A stretch of DNA of 64,000 nt, taken from contig NW_004457442.1 of the NCBI RefSeq assembly GCF_000313135.1, forward strand, positions 1,022,657-1,086,656, given 5' to 3'. Origin of the DNA: Acanthamoeba castellanii str. Neff (Eukaryota > Discosea > Longamoebia > Acanthamoebidae). Both the position numbers and the translations under genes were made by a program. The notes below the pieces were generated by a model. The model did not search any database. It was not told where the DNA came from and saw only the letters and a list, made by a program, of their open reading frames with translations. Shown here in pieces: positions 12,417 through 23,847 of this stretch; the stretch's first letter is position 1, and each line of letters opens with the position of its first letter.

Positions 12417-13865
12417 TCTTAGTCATCGTCATAGTTGGTGTCGTGTGCCGTCATTCTAAACAATGACGGCTGCGACAACAACATCAGAAACTGTTCAACC
12501 TGTGCACGCCCATCGAGACCGATGACGACATCGCGCTCTTCTTTGAGAACATGTATGTGTTGCCCCCCCCCCTCCCCCAAAGCCATATCGGCCTAATACT
12601 AATTTTTGATGTCGACGTGGGCCGCAGGGAGGGAACCGTGGCTCAGATCGTGCAGTACAACAACGACAACAACAACTACAACCACGGCATGAACATCAAC
12701 AAGGTCATCATTATCATGTTGCATTGGTTAAAGCGTGTGCGCGCGTGTGTGTGTCTCCGAAAACTCACTCGCGTGACTGCAACGCGACATAGATGTGCGA
12801 CATCTTCCTGAAGGGCGACGACGCTCTCGCCGCCTACGCCGAGTTCAACACCGTCTACAACAAGCTCTTCGGTACCATTGCTCATTCGCACGCACCATCA
12901 CACGCGCACGCGGGCGAGGGCTCACACGCTGTATTGCGGCACAGGCGTGGATTGCACCCAGACCAAGTACACCGAATACGTCAACCAGCTCAAGGATGTG
13001 CGCACCTTCCCCGAAAACGACAACGCCGCCGGTGCGTGCGCCCGCTCCGCGTTTTGTTTTGTTTTGTTTGTTGAAGAAGCTGTCGAGACTGAGCGCAACG
13101 ACGGTTCTTGTGGTGCAGGCCGCTCGTGGACCTACCAGACCTGCATCGAGTTCGGCTTCTACCAGACGGGCAGCGCCGCCAACCAGCCCTTCAGCAAGAC
13201 CGTCACCCTCGACTGGTTCGTTTTGTTGTTGTCGCGCCTCCACACCAACCAACTCTTTCCATTTTGTTGGCTCAACATTCCACGGTTTCAGGTATTTGAA
13301 GCAGTGCAGGGACATTTTCAACATCGATCCGTTCAACAAGGCCGAGCCGCTGCCCAACATTGAGTGGACCAACACCTTCTACGGCTCCACGGGCCTCGCC
13401 GACCCCAAAGTCATTCTCCCCAACGGTACACACCTACGGCTTCACCATGGCACACGCACCACCGCACGCGCGCGACACGCACACACACACACGACACACA
13501 CGCATACGGCTAGCGCGGAAATGAGCGGCCAGCGCTTTTCTTACGTACGGCTGGTGGGTGCCCGCCCAGGCTCGATTGACCCGTGGCACATTCTCGGCGT
13601 TCTGCCCGAGACCGCCGTCGCTCACCCCGGCCAGCTCGCCGTTCTCATCAACGGCACCGCCCACTGCGCGTACGCCCCCCCCCCACCTCTCCAAGGGAGG
13701 TGCATTCTTTGCCGCCGCTCATCTCTTCGTTCTTCGTTCTTCGTTCTTCGCCTTTCTCTCTCTTCTCCCTGCAGCGATCTGTACCCGTCGAGCGCAGATG
13801 ACCCGCTCTCGCTCAAGGACGCGCGCGCCAAGATCGTGGCTGCCATCGCCAGCTTCATCCACTGA
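11166..13865 (+). CDS. Serine carboxypeptidase S28 family (prolyl carboxypeptidase / thymus-specific serine protease-like)
   Basis: A secreted or lysosomal alpha/beta-hydrolase peptidase of family S28. The start [19 protein letters not shown] is a signal peptide; an earlier in-frame ATG at 11082 would bury it, so 11166 is preferred. Exons give [40 protein letters not shown] and the nucleophile [13 protein letters not shown] (about 12018). The acid is in [10 protein letters not shown] (about 13570) and the histidine in [12 protein letters not shown] (about 13650-13790, across an intron), so the Ser-Asp-His triad is complete. Around a dozen introns, several made of TGCG or TGTG repeats, break the gene. 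The ending [11 protein letters not shown] then TGA at 13863-13865 is typical. It probably cleaves short peptides after proline or other residues in acidic compartments. Confidence 0.93.
12365..12416. repeat. (TGCG)13 microsatellite in an S28 peptidase intron
   Basis: About 13 copies of TGCG sit just after a GT donor at the [12 protein letters not shown] exon. They are non-coding because the exon's frame is only maintained by removing them. Confidence 0.85.
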
Positions 13866-13965
13866 TCCACTGCGTCCCTTCTGCGTTTGTCGTTTGTTTG
13901 TTTGCTGAACTGTTGAAACTGCGGCGTCGATTTTGAGTGACGCAGCAGCAGACAACAAGAAATGC

Positions 13966-13971
13966 AATAAA
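13966..13971 (+). terminator. Candidate polyadenylation signal AATAAA
   Basis: AATAAA lies 101 bases downstream of the S28 peptidase stop in an AT-rich tail. The convergent TBC1D22 gene ends at 14059, so this spacer must serve as 3' flank for both genes. Confidence 0.4.
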
Positions 13972-14058
13972 ACAACAACAACGGCGGTAAATACAACTCT
14001 TCTCGTGGTGCCTCTCTCGCTCGACGTCGATGCGGAGTGACCGGGCCTCACACACTGA

Positions 14059-15254
14059 TCACTTGAGGTGGGCCTGCGAGTCGTGGTAGAGCGCCTTGAG
14101 CATGTAGGCCTTGGACAGCAGCATCTCCACCTCGGCCGTCGTCCACTCATCGGTCGGCACGTGGTGCAGGAACAGCACAATGTCCTGGAACTCCAATTGT
14201 CTGCATCGTCATCAGCAGGGGAAAACTCGCTAGTCGGACTTGTGGCGCAGAGCGTGTGCGGTCGTGCGTGTGCGTGTGCGCACACGCATTGGGGGGAGAG
14301 GGGGCGTACCGTAGGTGGTCGGACCACATAGTCAGGAACGACGCGCACACGTACACATGGAACGTGCTGAAGCCTGTGCGCGAGGCGTGAGTCGGGCGCG
14401 ATTGGTGGTGTGACGGGGGAAGGAGAGCCACTACCTTCGGGTTCGGAGAGATAGGTGTCCCACATGCGCGTGACGAGAGCGAGCGGCAGTTCGCGCATGA
14501 GGAGGCAGTTCATCCACTTGAAGGCAAACAGCGTGAAGTGCACCTCTTGCTTCTCCAAGTGCGCGTGCAGCGGTACTGAGTTGGTCGGGCGTGTCCGTTA
14601 GTCGTGAACTGTTTGGAGAGACGCGCGCGTGTCGTGTGTGTGGTGTGTGTGTGTGTGTGTGTGTGGTGTTGAGTGTGCGCTGTGAGCGACAGGCTTACGA
14701 TCTATCCGTCGAATGAGTTCCTTGAGTTTGAAGATGAGTCGCTGGATGCCCGGCTGGTCGGATGTGTAGTGGTCCTGCACCGCGGCGATGGGGTCAATGT
14801 TAAGGAGCCATGGGAAAAAGAGGCCTCGAGGCGGCCTGGGCGGAGAGCACACGAACCTGGATGTCATCGAGGAGGGCCGAAAGGCACCAGTAGCAGTCGG
14901 CTTCCACCATGGACACCACGTCAGCCGGCACAGTACCAAAGTCAAGCTCCTCCACGTCCTCCTTACCAACTACACGACACGGCGCACACGGCACGGCACG
15001 ACACACGTTGGTGATGATTGAATGCACGGTTTGGCTGTGGTGACCGAGAATGATGCGGCGAGTGATCGGTACCGGCAGTGGAGAGGAAGACGACGAAAAA
15101 GGGGATGATGAGTTCGTTGATTCCCTGCACGTAGCTGCTCGCCGGATGTCGAATGGCCCACAGGTACAGCACGCGCACCAGCACCTGTGAGACAAAGACC
15201 GAAACTTAGGCGTCAGTCTTAAGCTCGACTGCCACACGCACACACGCACACATG

Positions 15255-15308
<54 letters not shown>

Positions 15309-17062
15309 CAGCTGGTGCGCACCTTCTGTACAGCTTCCTGCTGGAATAGCGCCACGCTTTGGTGTGTGCGCAGGATGTCTACATAAATCTGGGTTTGGTG
15401 TAGTGTGAGCCGAGCTCGCGACACGACGCTCACTCATGCGTGGCCATGAAGAGGAACAGGTACCTGTCGCCAGATGGCCTGTTCGCTGGCGGTCTGTTCG
15501 TGCTCCTCCTTGTAGTACTGCGGGATGGAATCCATGTAGTCGCCCCGCTTTCGCTCCAGAGTACCCTCTCGCCGGTCCTGCTTCGCCGGCAGGTATCCCT
15601 GTGTACCACACGCCACGCCACGCCACGTCATGCCATGTCAGCCTCCGAGCTCGTGGCAGCAACGTGGTGACAGCGCGAGCACAGACGATCCCAGCAGCAA
15701 ACGCACCAATAAAAGCTTCCAAGTGATATCTCGGGCCGACGGAGGAATGCCGGACCAGCTCTCTCGCTTCAACGCATCTGCGGGTGTAGGTGGTGGTCAG
15801 ATGACCAGACGCGGCTACAACCGGCAACCGGGCACACACGACACGCACGACACACACGACACACACACGGACAGAAGGAAGCTTACCGATGTCAACGACG
15901 GGCTGGGAGAGGAGGGTGTTGAATTTCTTGACCTTGACAGGCGAGATCTTGGTGGGTCCGCCCTCGGCGAATCGGGCCTCCAGCTTGTGCAGCTGACTGT
16001 CTGATCGGGAGCGTTTGTGAACAGCTTCACCGCCATCACCGCCACAGTAGATAGATATTTAATATATGTATAATATATGTACAACGTCGAAGTACGAAGA
16101 ACAAAACGTAACGAGAGGCGAAGTGAGGGTGGCATACTTTCGCGCTCCTTGCTGGCGACCTCGTCGGTTTTGGCAACTGGCTCGAGTGTGCGGATGGGCG
16201 ACAGCTCCGCCGATTTGCCGTAGTCCACGTCAAAGCTGCACGCCACCGCCGACACACGTCACACACAAGCAGACGCGATTCAGTCGTGTCAGACGAAAGA
16301 GAGTGGCGCCGTTGGGGCAAGGCGAGTGGCCGAGGAGCGCGGCACGTACTTCCGCTTGAGTGCCGGGGAGTTGATGGCAATGGGAGGCGGGGCAGCGTTG
16401 GTGACCCTCCGGATCATGCCTGCCAGGGGCACCACGATGGGCAAAGAGATGAGACGAGATTGTGAAGAAAAGGAAAAAACAATACAGAATAATAAATCGA
16501 TTAAAAACAAATTAGGACAGGAAGGGAGAAGACAATGAATTTGTTGAGGGTGCGTACCGGGCAGGGATGCTTGGGGGCTGGTCTTGGTGGAATGGCTGCT
16601 CCAGAAGGGGGAAGCTGTGGATGCTTGTTCTGATTTGGGGGCGGGGCTGGCAAATGGATCAACCACCTCTGCACGATGGCGCACGGGCGATTGACTGGTG
16701 GCAGGGCTGAGCGAAGACGATGTGCTAGACGATGTGCTGGGGGAAGATGAAGGAGAGGAGGAAGTAGATGCAGAGGCAGACGCCGAGGCAGACGCAAAGG
16801 CAGAGGCCAGCGCCGATGAAAAAGTCGAAGAGGAGGAGCCTGCAAGAGATGAGGCCGAAGAAGATGAAGACGTAGAGGAGGGGAGGAAGGATGAGGAGGT
16901 AGACAGCGCAGAGGCACCCGAGTACGACGCTACACCTGTAGCAAAATGGGGTGAGCTGGCCGAAGATGACGTTGGCGTGGTCGGCGTTGTCGCAGATGAG
17001 TAAAACAGGCGTGAGAAGAAGCTGCCATTCTTCTCCTGCACCGCGGTTGTGTGCCCATTCAT
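14059..17062 (-). CDS. TBC1D22: TBC1D22-type Rab GTPase-activating protein
   Basis: A RabGAP that promotes GTP hydrolysis on Rab proteins, expected at the Golgi. The N-terminal ~170 residues (17062-16550) are Ser/Ala/Thr-rich with a near-perfect ASASAS run. Later exons give KFNTLLSQPVVDIDALKRES and WSGIPPSARDITWKLLLGYL (about 15780-15720). Then come LPAKQDRREGTLERKR, VDILRTHQSVALFQQEA (arginine finger region) and RHPASSYVQGINELIIPFFV (glutamine finger in YVQG). MVEADCYWCLSALLDDIQDH, FAFKWMNCLLMRELPLALV and MWDTYLSEPEG|F complete the domain. These blocks match TBC1D22A/B along the whole domain, including GSTFHVYVCASFL near the end. The stop is TGA (complement of 14059-14061). Several introns hold long CA or TG repeats. 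Confidence 0.93.
15256..15307. repeat. (CA)26 microsatellite in a TBC1D22 intron
   Basis: An uninterrupted CA run of 52 bases on the plus strand (TG on the sense strand) lies within an intron, between the exons for VDILRTHQ and RVLYLWAIRHP. Confidence 0.9.
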
Positions 17063-17400
17063 CCTTGATGGTTATTCGAATCCCCAGCCCGATTACAACC
17101 TTCTTTTCAATGCGATTTGATGCACACGTGTAGAGATGACTAGGCATGACCTGTACCGCCCCCTTAAAAGCGGACTAATATTTGTATTTTTGGCAAATAA
17201 TTTAGCGTTGAACAAGAAGGGGTGGCCAAGGAGAGTTGCCATCGATCGAAGGCCTCGAGAAATATTTCCTCAACCCCAGAACATCTCAAGGCCTGAGCTG
17301 GCGACTAGTCTTTTGGCAGAGGAAGCACATCGCCATCAAAGCGCCCTTTATTTATTATTTATTATTAATTAATCACTTCATTTTTATTTCAACAAATCAA
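17063..17400. promoter_or_regulatory. Divergent promoter region, AT-rich
   Basis: This 338-base gap separates the divergent starts of TBC1D22 (-) and the NDR kinase (+). The 60 bases before ATG 17401 are strikingly AT-rich (TTTATTTATTATTTATTATT near 17346-17366), unlike the GC-rich exons. Short ORFs here have no recognisable content. No further gene seen. Confidence 0.35.
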
Positions 17401-19292
17401 ATGGCGGAGTCGGCCCCCCTCGTGCCGTCACCGTCAATGGAAGGAGAGATGATCGTGAGGCTCGACCAGACGTGGCCCGACGACGTACCGCTCCTTCCCA
17501 TCCCCACCCTCGCGGGGCCTTCACCTCAGGTCATGTCGACGGCTCCGCCCAACAAGCCCGACGCCATACCGCTCTACGCCGTAACTCATATCGCTGGAGG
17601 GGCCGCGCCGCTCACGAGCCACTACTTCTCGAGGCCCGGCGCCGCTTCATCTTCATACTATGTCGCAGCCGCTCCCCTCGCCATCGTACGTGCTCCCCAC
17701 CTCCATTTTTACCTCCATTTTTAGCTCCTACAGGTTCCATTTTAGCTCCGCCTCCAGAAGAACGAAAGCGAAAGCAGAGCCGCTACCGCAACGGGAGAGG
17801 GCTGACAGGGTTGTGGCGTGTTTGTGTGGTGACGGTCCCATGCAGGTGGTCGTGGTGGTTCTGATCTATCCACTGGTGTCGCTCCTCCTGCTGACGTCAC
17901 TGGGCTCGTGCCTGGTGCTGTACAAACGCGCCAAAGACAAAGAGGAAGAGGAGTACCAGAGAAAACAGGAGAAAGAAGAGAACGAGCAGGAGGGAGCCAA
18001 GTCCAAGGAGGAGCAGCACGAGAAAACGGCGCCGGGAGCCGCGGAAAAGAAGCCAGCTCGCGACGCCATCGACTCTGAACCGTCAGCCAAGAAACCCAGG
18101 GGTAAGCGATGTGTGTCGTGAATGTCTCTGACGATTGATGGCACTCTCTGACGCGTAAGAGCACACAGAGGACATCGGGGCCAATGACAAGCCAGCGGAC
18201 GGACCGGCGAGTCCCCGACTTCTTCAAAGGCAGCTCGACAAGGACGACAGCCCTCAGTCGCGTATGCACCTCCCCCGCTGTGGCACGAGGCCCTTGTTAA
18301 TAACTCCTATTCGACTGTTTTTTAAATGCAGCATTGCGGCGGGCGAGGACATCGTCGAAGGAGCTCTATGGCTACTGCCGCTCGTTCATGCCCCAGCTCA
18401 TGCGAGCCGGCCAGCCCTTCTTCATGGACTCTTCGCTCGAAGCTCCGGTACGCGGCGCTGGCCACCTCCACTGTTCGGTCGAGTGTTCGTGCGTGCGGCT
18501 CACCTCGCTGGAATGAATGGAATGCAGGAGGCGGACCTGAGCTCGTGTTCGAAGCGCACCAAGTCGCGCGTGATCGCGCTGGGCAACTACCTTAAGGGCT
18601 ACTACGCCAGCCACTTCGAATACATCGTCGCCCGCCGTCAGAGGTTTGTTCACCGCCTCACCTTCCTTTCCCCAAATGGTCGTTCTCTCTTCTTCACGAC
18701 GCTCGCGAGACACTGACTTGACGTGGCGCGTCAAAAAACGTGTTGCAGACAGCGCATGATTGAGAGACACATACGAAAGGCCAAGCTGTCGGAGGAGGAG
18801 GCGCGTTACTACCGCGCCGGCAAGGCCGCTAAGGAGACCCTCTACCTCCGGCTCAGGCGCACACGCATCCGAGTCAACGTACGAAGCACCGACACGACAC
18901 GACACGACACGACACGCACGGCGTGAAAACTCACGCCTGCACATTATCCAACATTGCAGGATTTCCAAGTGTTGTCGCTGCTCGGTCGGGGCGGCTATGG
19001 CGAGGTGTTCCTCTGTCGCCACAGGGAGAGCGGCGAGGTCGTGGCGCTCAAGCGGATGAAGAAGTCCGTGTTCATCAACAAGAACGAGGTACGTACCACT
19101 TGTCGACGTCCGTTGCATATGAATACTGGTGAACTGACGATGTCATGTGTGGTGATGGTGCCATCTAGGTGCCGCGCGTGAAGCGAGAAAAGGAAGTGAT
19201 GGCCAAGCTCAAGTCCGGCAAGGAGAATCCCTGGATGATCAACCTCATCTCCTCCTTCCAGGACGCCGAGCATCTCTATCTGTGCATGGTAC

Positions 19293-19336
<44 letters not shown>

Positions 19337-20994
19337 CGACACGACAACACGACACACGGCAGACACGACAGACATCTGAAGAGGTTGTGGCTCTCTTAGG
19401 AATACCTGCCCGGTGGCGACCTTCGCAACTTGCTGGACAACATGGGTCGTCTTTCGGAGGACCACGCACGGCTTTATATCGCCGAGGTCATCCTCGCGGT
19501 GGAGGCGCTCCACCAACTCGGCTACATCCACCGGTATTGCCCTCTAGCCCGAGCCTCTTGTGGAGTCGTGTTGGCGGCTGGTGCTCACCACGTAGTGAAC
19601 TGCAGAGATTTGAAGCCCAACAACTTCTTGATCGACAAGAAGGGCCACTTGCGCCTAATCGATTTTGGGTTGTCGAAGGAGGGCGCACGCAAGAATGTAC
19701 TAAAGACGCGCCGCGTGTCCCTACGCTTCGACGTGGCATCTCTCAAGGCCTCGCACCACTCCCCCGAATGGGTACCTACATTCCATTCATTCTTTACCAT
19801 CGTGGTACCACATCAACCAAGTGCGCGCGCTCACCGCGTTGGTGTGCGTGTGCGTGCCAAGGCCTACTCGATGGTGGGGTCTCCCGAGTACATGGCCCCG
19901 GAGATCGTGGGCGTGGGGCTGGCCGACTCCAAGGAGAAGGGCTACGACGAGACCGCCGATTGGTGGTCGGTCGGCATTCTCCTCTTCGAGATGATCTACG
20001 GTACTCCACATTCCACCCATCAAAAATCAAACAAATATAAGAATAAATCAAATAAAATACATAATGAGAGAAGCTCAACGTATCGTTGCCAACGCCAGGC
20101 TACACGCCGTTCATGTCGGACACGGTGGAGGAGATCTTCTACAACATCTCCACGTGGAAGGAGGTGTTGCAGTTCCCCGACCTGGCGTCGATCGGTGAGG
20201 ACGAGATCTCCCCGCCGGCGCTGGACCTCATGAAGCGACTCATCTGCGATCCCGAGGTGCGGCTGGGCAAGACCGCCGGAGCGGAGGACATCAAAAGCCA
20301 CGCCTTCTTCGACAATTTCGATTGGAGGCACATCCGCTCGCTCACGCCTCCCTTTGTCCCCAAGGTGCGCAACACCCCACGACACGACCAACGACACGAC
20401 ACACGGCGTATGCGAACTCACTATTCTGGGCGTGCAGTTGCAAAACGAGTGGGACACCACCTATTTCAATGTGGCCAATATGGACAACATGGCTACCGAC
20501 ATCGGCCAGCTCGTCGAAATGGAACTCAAGTCGCAGGCCATCACCACCCGGCCTGGTGGTCCAGGTGGTGGCACAGGCACGGACTCCCCGAAAGCGGGAG
20601 CGAGCCCTCAAGCCCCACGGCGCGTCCCGCTCGGCGAAGTTTGGAGAAGGTACCCACATGCAATTGACCATACATTAATGTGACTGGCTGCTAACACCAC
20701 ACCACACACACCAGGTCGACCCATTTTGCGTCGAAGGACGACAATCTGTTCGCGGGCTTCACCTTCTACGCGCCGCCAGACGCCACGGCAACGCTCAAGG
20801 GTCCCAAGAAGAACTCGAAGCAGCACCAGATGATGAAGGAGATGATCAAGGACAAGGTCAACAAGATGGAGATCGAGGGCAAGCAGGCTACTTCAGCAAG
20901 CACAAGCGACCCGCTGGAAGACGATGAGGACGACACGTCGAGTGAGGGCTTCACCAACGCCGAAGTGAGCGGCGCCTTTGGTGTGAGCCTCTAA
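17401..20994 (+). CDS. NDR/LATS-family AGC protein kinase with predicted N-terminal transmembrane segment
   Basis: A serine/threonine kinase of the Hippo/MEN-type NDR family. The kinase core has GRGGYGEV, VALKRM, LPGGDLRNLL, IHR|DLKPNNFLID, DFGLSKEG, the activation segment AYSMVGSPEYMAPEI and ADWWSVG. The helical N-terminal regulatory segment RRQRQRMIERHIRKAK...LRLRRTRIRVNDFQ is the MOB-binding hallmark of NDR kinases. The hydrophobic motif FAGFTFYAP (about 20753) precedes the acidic tail. Upstream exons are 17401-17685 (phase 0), 17846-18101, about 18161-18250 and then ALRRARTSSKELYG. All phases join without a stop, so they belong to the same gene. They add a Pro-rich region and a strongly hydrophobic stretch, VVVVVLIYPLVSLLLLTSLG (from 17846), followed by a Lys/Glu-rich stretch. 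This predicts a membrane-anchored NDR kinase, which is unusual. Confidence 0.88.
19293..19339. repeat. (GCAC)n microsatellite in NDR kinase intron
   Basis: About 11 copies of the tetramer CGCA sit between the exons ending LYLCM and starting EYLPGGDL. The run ends in short ACGACACG-type repeats before the acceptor. Confidence 0.8.
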
Positions 20995-21127
20995 TGCACG
21001 TGCGGCTGTACCAATATACAAATGCAGTCGAACTGTTTGCGAAAAATTTGCCAAATTTCTCGTTTTGGTTTCTGCTGCATCGTCAGCTCAAGCACCAAAT
21101 TCATCAACTGATTGAGAACCTCGCTCG

Positions 21128-23038
21128 ATGAAGAGCTTGCAGCGGGCGTGCACACGATGTGCTGTGCATCGAGGTGGAGTACGGCGTGCATTTAGCACAG
21201 CAACCACATCGCGACGAGCTAGTCTGAACTACTCGCTCTATCTTATTACCGATTCGGGTGCGCTGACGCGGGGCAGACCACTGGAAGAACTCGTAGAGCA
21301 GGCCATACGTGGAGGCGTGACGATGGTGCAAGTACGCGAGAAGAAGGCATCAACGCGCGACTTCATCGAGCAGGCCAGCAGAATCAAGAGCGTGACACAT
21401 CGACACGGCGTGCCGCTCATCATCAACGATCGACTTGACGTGGCGCTGGCCGTGGGGGCAGATGGCATCCACGTCGGACAGGACGACATGGCCGCTACCA
21501 CAGCCAGGGCGCTGCTCAAACAATCATCATCACCCGCCCGAAAGATGCTACTCGGCGTCACGGCCACCAACGAAGCACAGGCCAGGGCGGCCGAGCTGGC
21601 GGGAGCCGACTACCTGGGCACCAGCGCCGTCTTCCCCACAGATACGAAGAAGGACGGAGGCGCGGGCTACGTGATCGGGCTGGACGCGGTGCAGCGCATC
21701 TGCCGGGCCACTTCGCTGCCGGTGGTGGCCGTCGGCGGCATCAACGCAACAAACGCTCACCAGATCGTGGCGCACGGCGCGGCGGGTGTGGGCGTGGTGT
21801 CGGCCATCGTAGGCGCCGACTGCCCGCGAACAGCTGCCGCCGGACTCGCCGCCGTGGTCGACTCGGCCTTGCCCAAGTACTCCCAGGAGCTCGCCGCCAA
21901 GGCAGCCGCTTCTCATCTCACTATGTTGTGAATGCACGTTGCATGTGCGCGCGTGTGCGCACGCTACGTCGTGTGTGTCGTGTGTCGTGTGTCGTGTGCT
22001 GATGTTGATCATTTAACGCAGGCCGCAGAAGCATTTGAGAGGGTGAGAGAAAGGAGGCCGCTCGTACAGAACGTTACCAACTACGTCGTCATGAACGACA
22101 CAGCCAACGCTACGCTGCAGGCCGGTGGATCTCCCGTGATGGCGCACGAGAACGGGGAAATGACCGAGCACGCACAGGCGGTGGTCCTCAACATGGGCAC
22201 CCTCGACGATCACTGGCTGAGACAGATGAAGGCCATCGGGCAAGTGGCCAACGCGATCGGCGTGCCCATCGTCTTTGACCCCGTCGGTGCCGGAGCCACC
22301 CACTACCGAACCGGTACTTCTTCCTCTGAACTAGTTCGTTGCGGGCCTGATGTGGTCATTAACGATCGCTGGGGCCGGTCATGCAGGAGCTGCGCTTCAG
22401 CTGTTGGACGAGCTGCGCGTATCGGTGCTGCGGGGCAACCCGGGCGAGCTCGCCGCTCTGCACGTCGCCCTGTGCTCCATCGAACGGTCGCTGGCCTCCG
22501 AGCTCCTCGTCCGCGGTGTCGACAGCCCCGGCTACCTCCCCGACAGCGAGTCGATCATCCGTTCCCTTGCTCGAACCAAACGCACCATCGTCGCCATGAC
22601 AGGTACAAACACGGTCGTGTCGTGGTACGTGCGCGTGAGCCTGCGACGTTGCTGTTGACTGACGTCATGTTGCCAGGCAAGCAAGACTTGGTGTCGGACG
22701 GTGAGCGCTTGCTGCAAGTCCACAACAATCACATCCTGCTGGGCCAGCTGACGGGCACGGGCTGTATGGTGACGTCGCTCATCGGCGCGTTCGTGGGCGC
22801 TCTGCCCACCACCGAGCAGACCCACGCCGTCGCGGAGCGAAGACAGCATGTGCTGGAGGCCACGGCCGCCGCGCTCGCCTACTTCTGCCACGCGGCCGAG
22901 CGGGCCGGCGCTCGGACCATCGCCGAGGGGCTCGGCCCGGGCAGCTTTCATACGGCGCTCCTGGACGAGCTCTTCCTCCTCACCCCGCACGAACTGGAGC
23001 AGCACGCCCGCATCGTTGACATGCGGCATGCATCGTGA
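21128..23038 (+). CDS. Thiamine-phosphate synthase (ThiE) and hydroxyethylthiazole kinase (ThiM), THI6-like
   Basis: The N-terminal half is ThiE: SLYLITDSGALTRGR, MVQVREKKASTRDF, INDRLDVALAVGADGIHVGQ, LGVTATNEAQARAAE, YLGTSAVFPTDTKKD and VVAVGGINATNA. It joins pyrimidine diphosphate and thiazole phosphate to thiamine phosphate. The C-terminal half is ThiM: RPLVQNVTNYVVMNDTANAT, VFDPVGAGATHYRTG|AALQLL, VLRGNPGE and LLGQLTGTGCMVTSLIGAFV with the catalytic Cys. It phosphorylates hydroxyethylthiazole. Fungal THI6 has the same order. The start MKSLQRACTRCAVHRGG resembles a mitochondrial presequence. At the junction the ThiE frame hits TGA at 21929-21931, and the ThiM frame continues in the same frame. 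An intron from about 21928 to 22041 (114 bases, GT-AG) would join them in frame. The better acceptor at 22021 does not fit the phase. Separate genes remain possible. Confidence 0.87.
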
Positions 23039-23130
23039 TATCACCCCAACAACGAGTACGCTTTATTGCGCCTTCGCGCAGTCACCGTGTGTGTGTGTGT
23101 CCCTGGGAGGTGCGAGGCCTTGGAATGTCG

Positions 23131-23799
23131 TCAAATGGGGAATGTCTGCTTGGTGTGGGCCATGTCCCAAAACATGTACTCGAACTTGGAGGTCTGCACG
23201 AAGCACTCGCGCATACGCCGCCTCTGTTCGTCACCCAGACCGGCCGCCACCCTGTCCATCATCATTGGCAATCGATGGTCAGAGGTAAGCCATTACCACC
23301 ATCTCAGTCAGCATAGCACACAACAACAACAAACCCGGTGGTGATCTCGATGAGGCTCTTGGTGGTGGCGCTGAACTCCTCGCTCCCGTAGGTCTCGATC
23401 CAGCGCGCGTACTGCGGGTGCGGGCTGCCCTTGGACTTGAGGTAGTGTCCCACCTCGTTGTAGATCCAGGCGCACGGCAGCACCGCGGCCACGCCCTCGT
23501 AGTAGGGCCGGTCGAACCCGATGCGCAGCATGTACGACGTGTAGAGCATGTTGGTCGGGCTGGCCGGGTGGGCCTCGAGGAGCGAGGCCAGGCCCGCTGC
23601 GGCGTCGTCGGCCTCCGCCATCATGCCCCACTCGCGGCAGAACTGCAGGTGCATGGCGCACTCGCCGCCCACGATCGACTTGGCGGACTCGAGGAAGAGT
23701 AGCATCCCGGCGTTGCAGTCTGCCTTTGCCGCCAGCAGGGCCAGGATGCGCGAGTACTCCCTCAGATAATGCATGTCCTGCACTATGTAGAACTACATT

Positions 23800-23847
<48 letters not shown>

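Noticed and set aside
12221..12459. Frames reading through the TGCG repeat (poly VRAC)
   Set aside because: Repeat-encoded and inside an intron of the S28 peptidase.
15256..15307. CA tract considered as part of a CRISPR-like or telomeric array
   Set aside because: It is a pure dinucleotide run with no spacers and lies in an intron.
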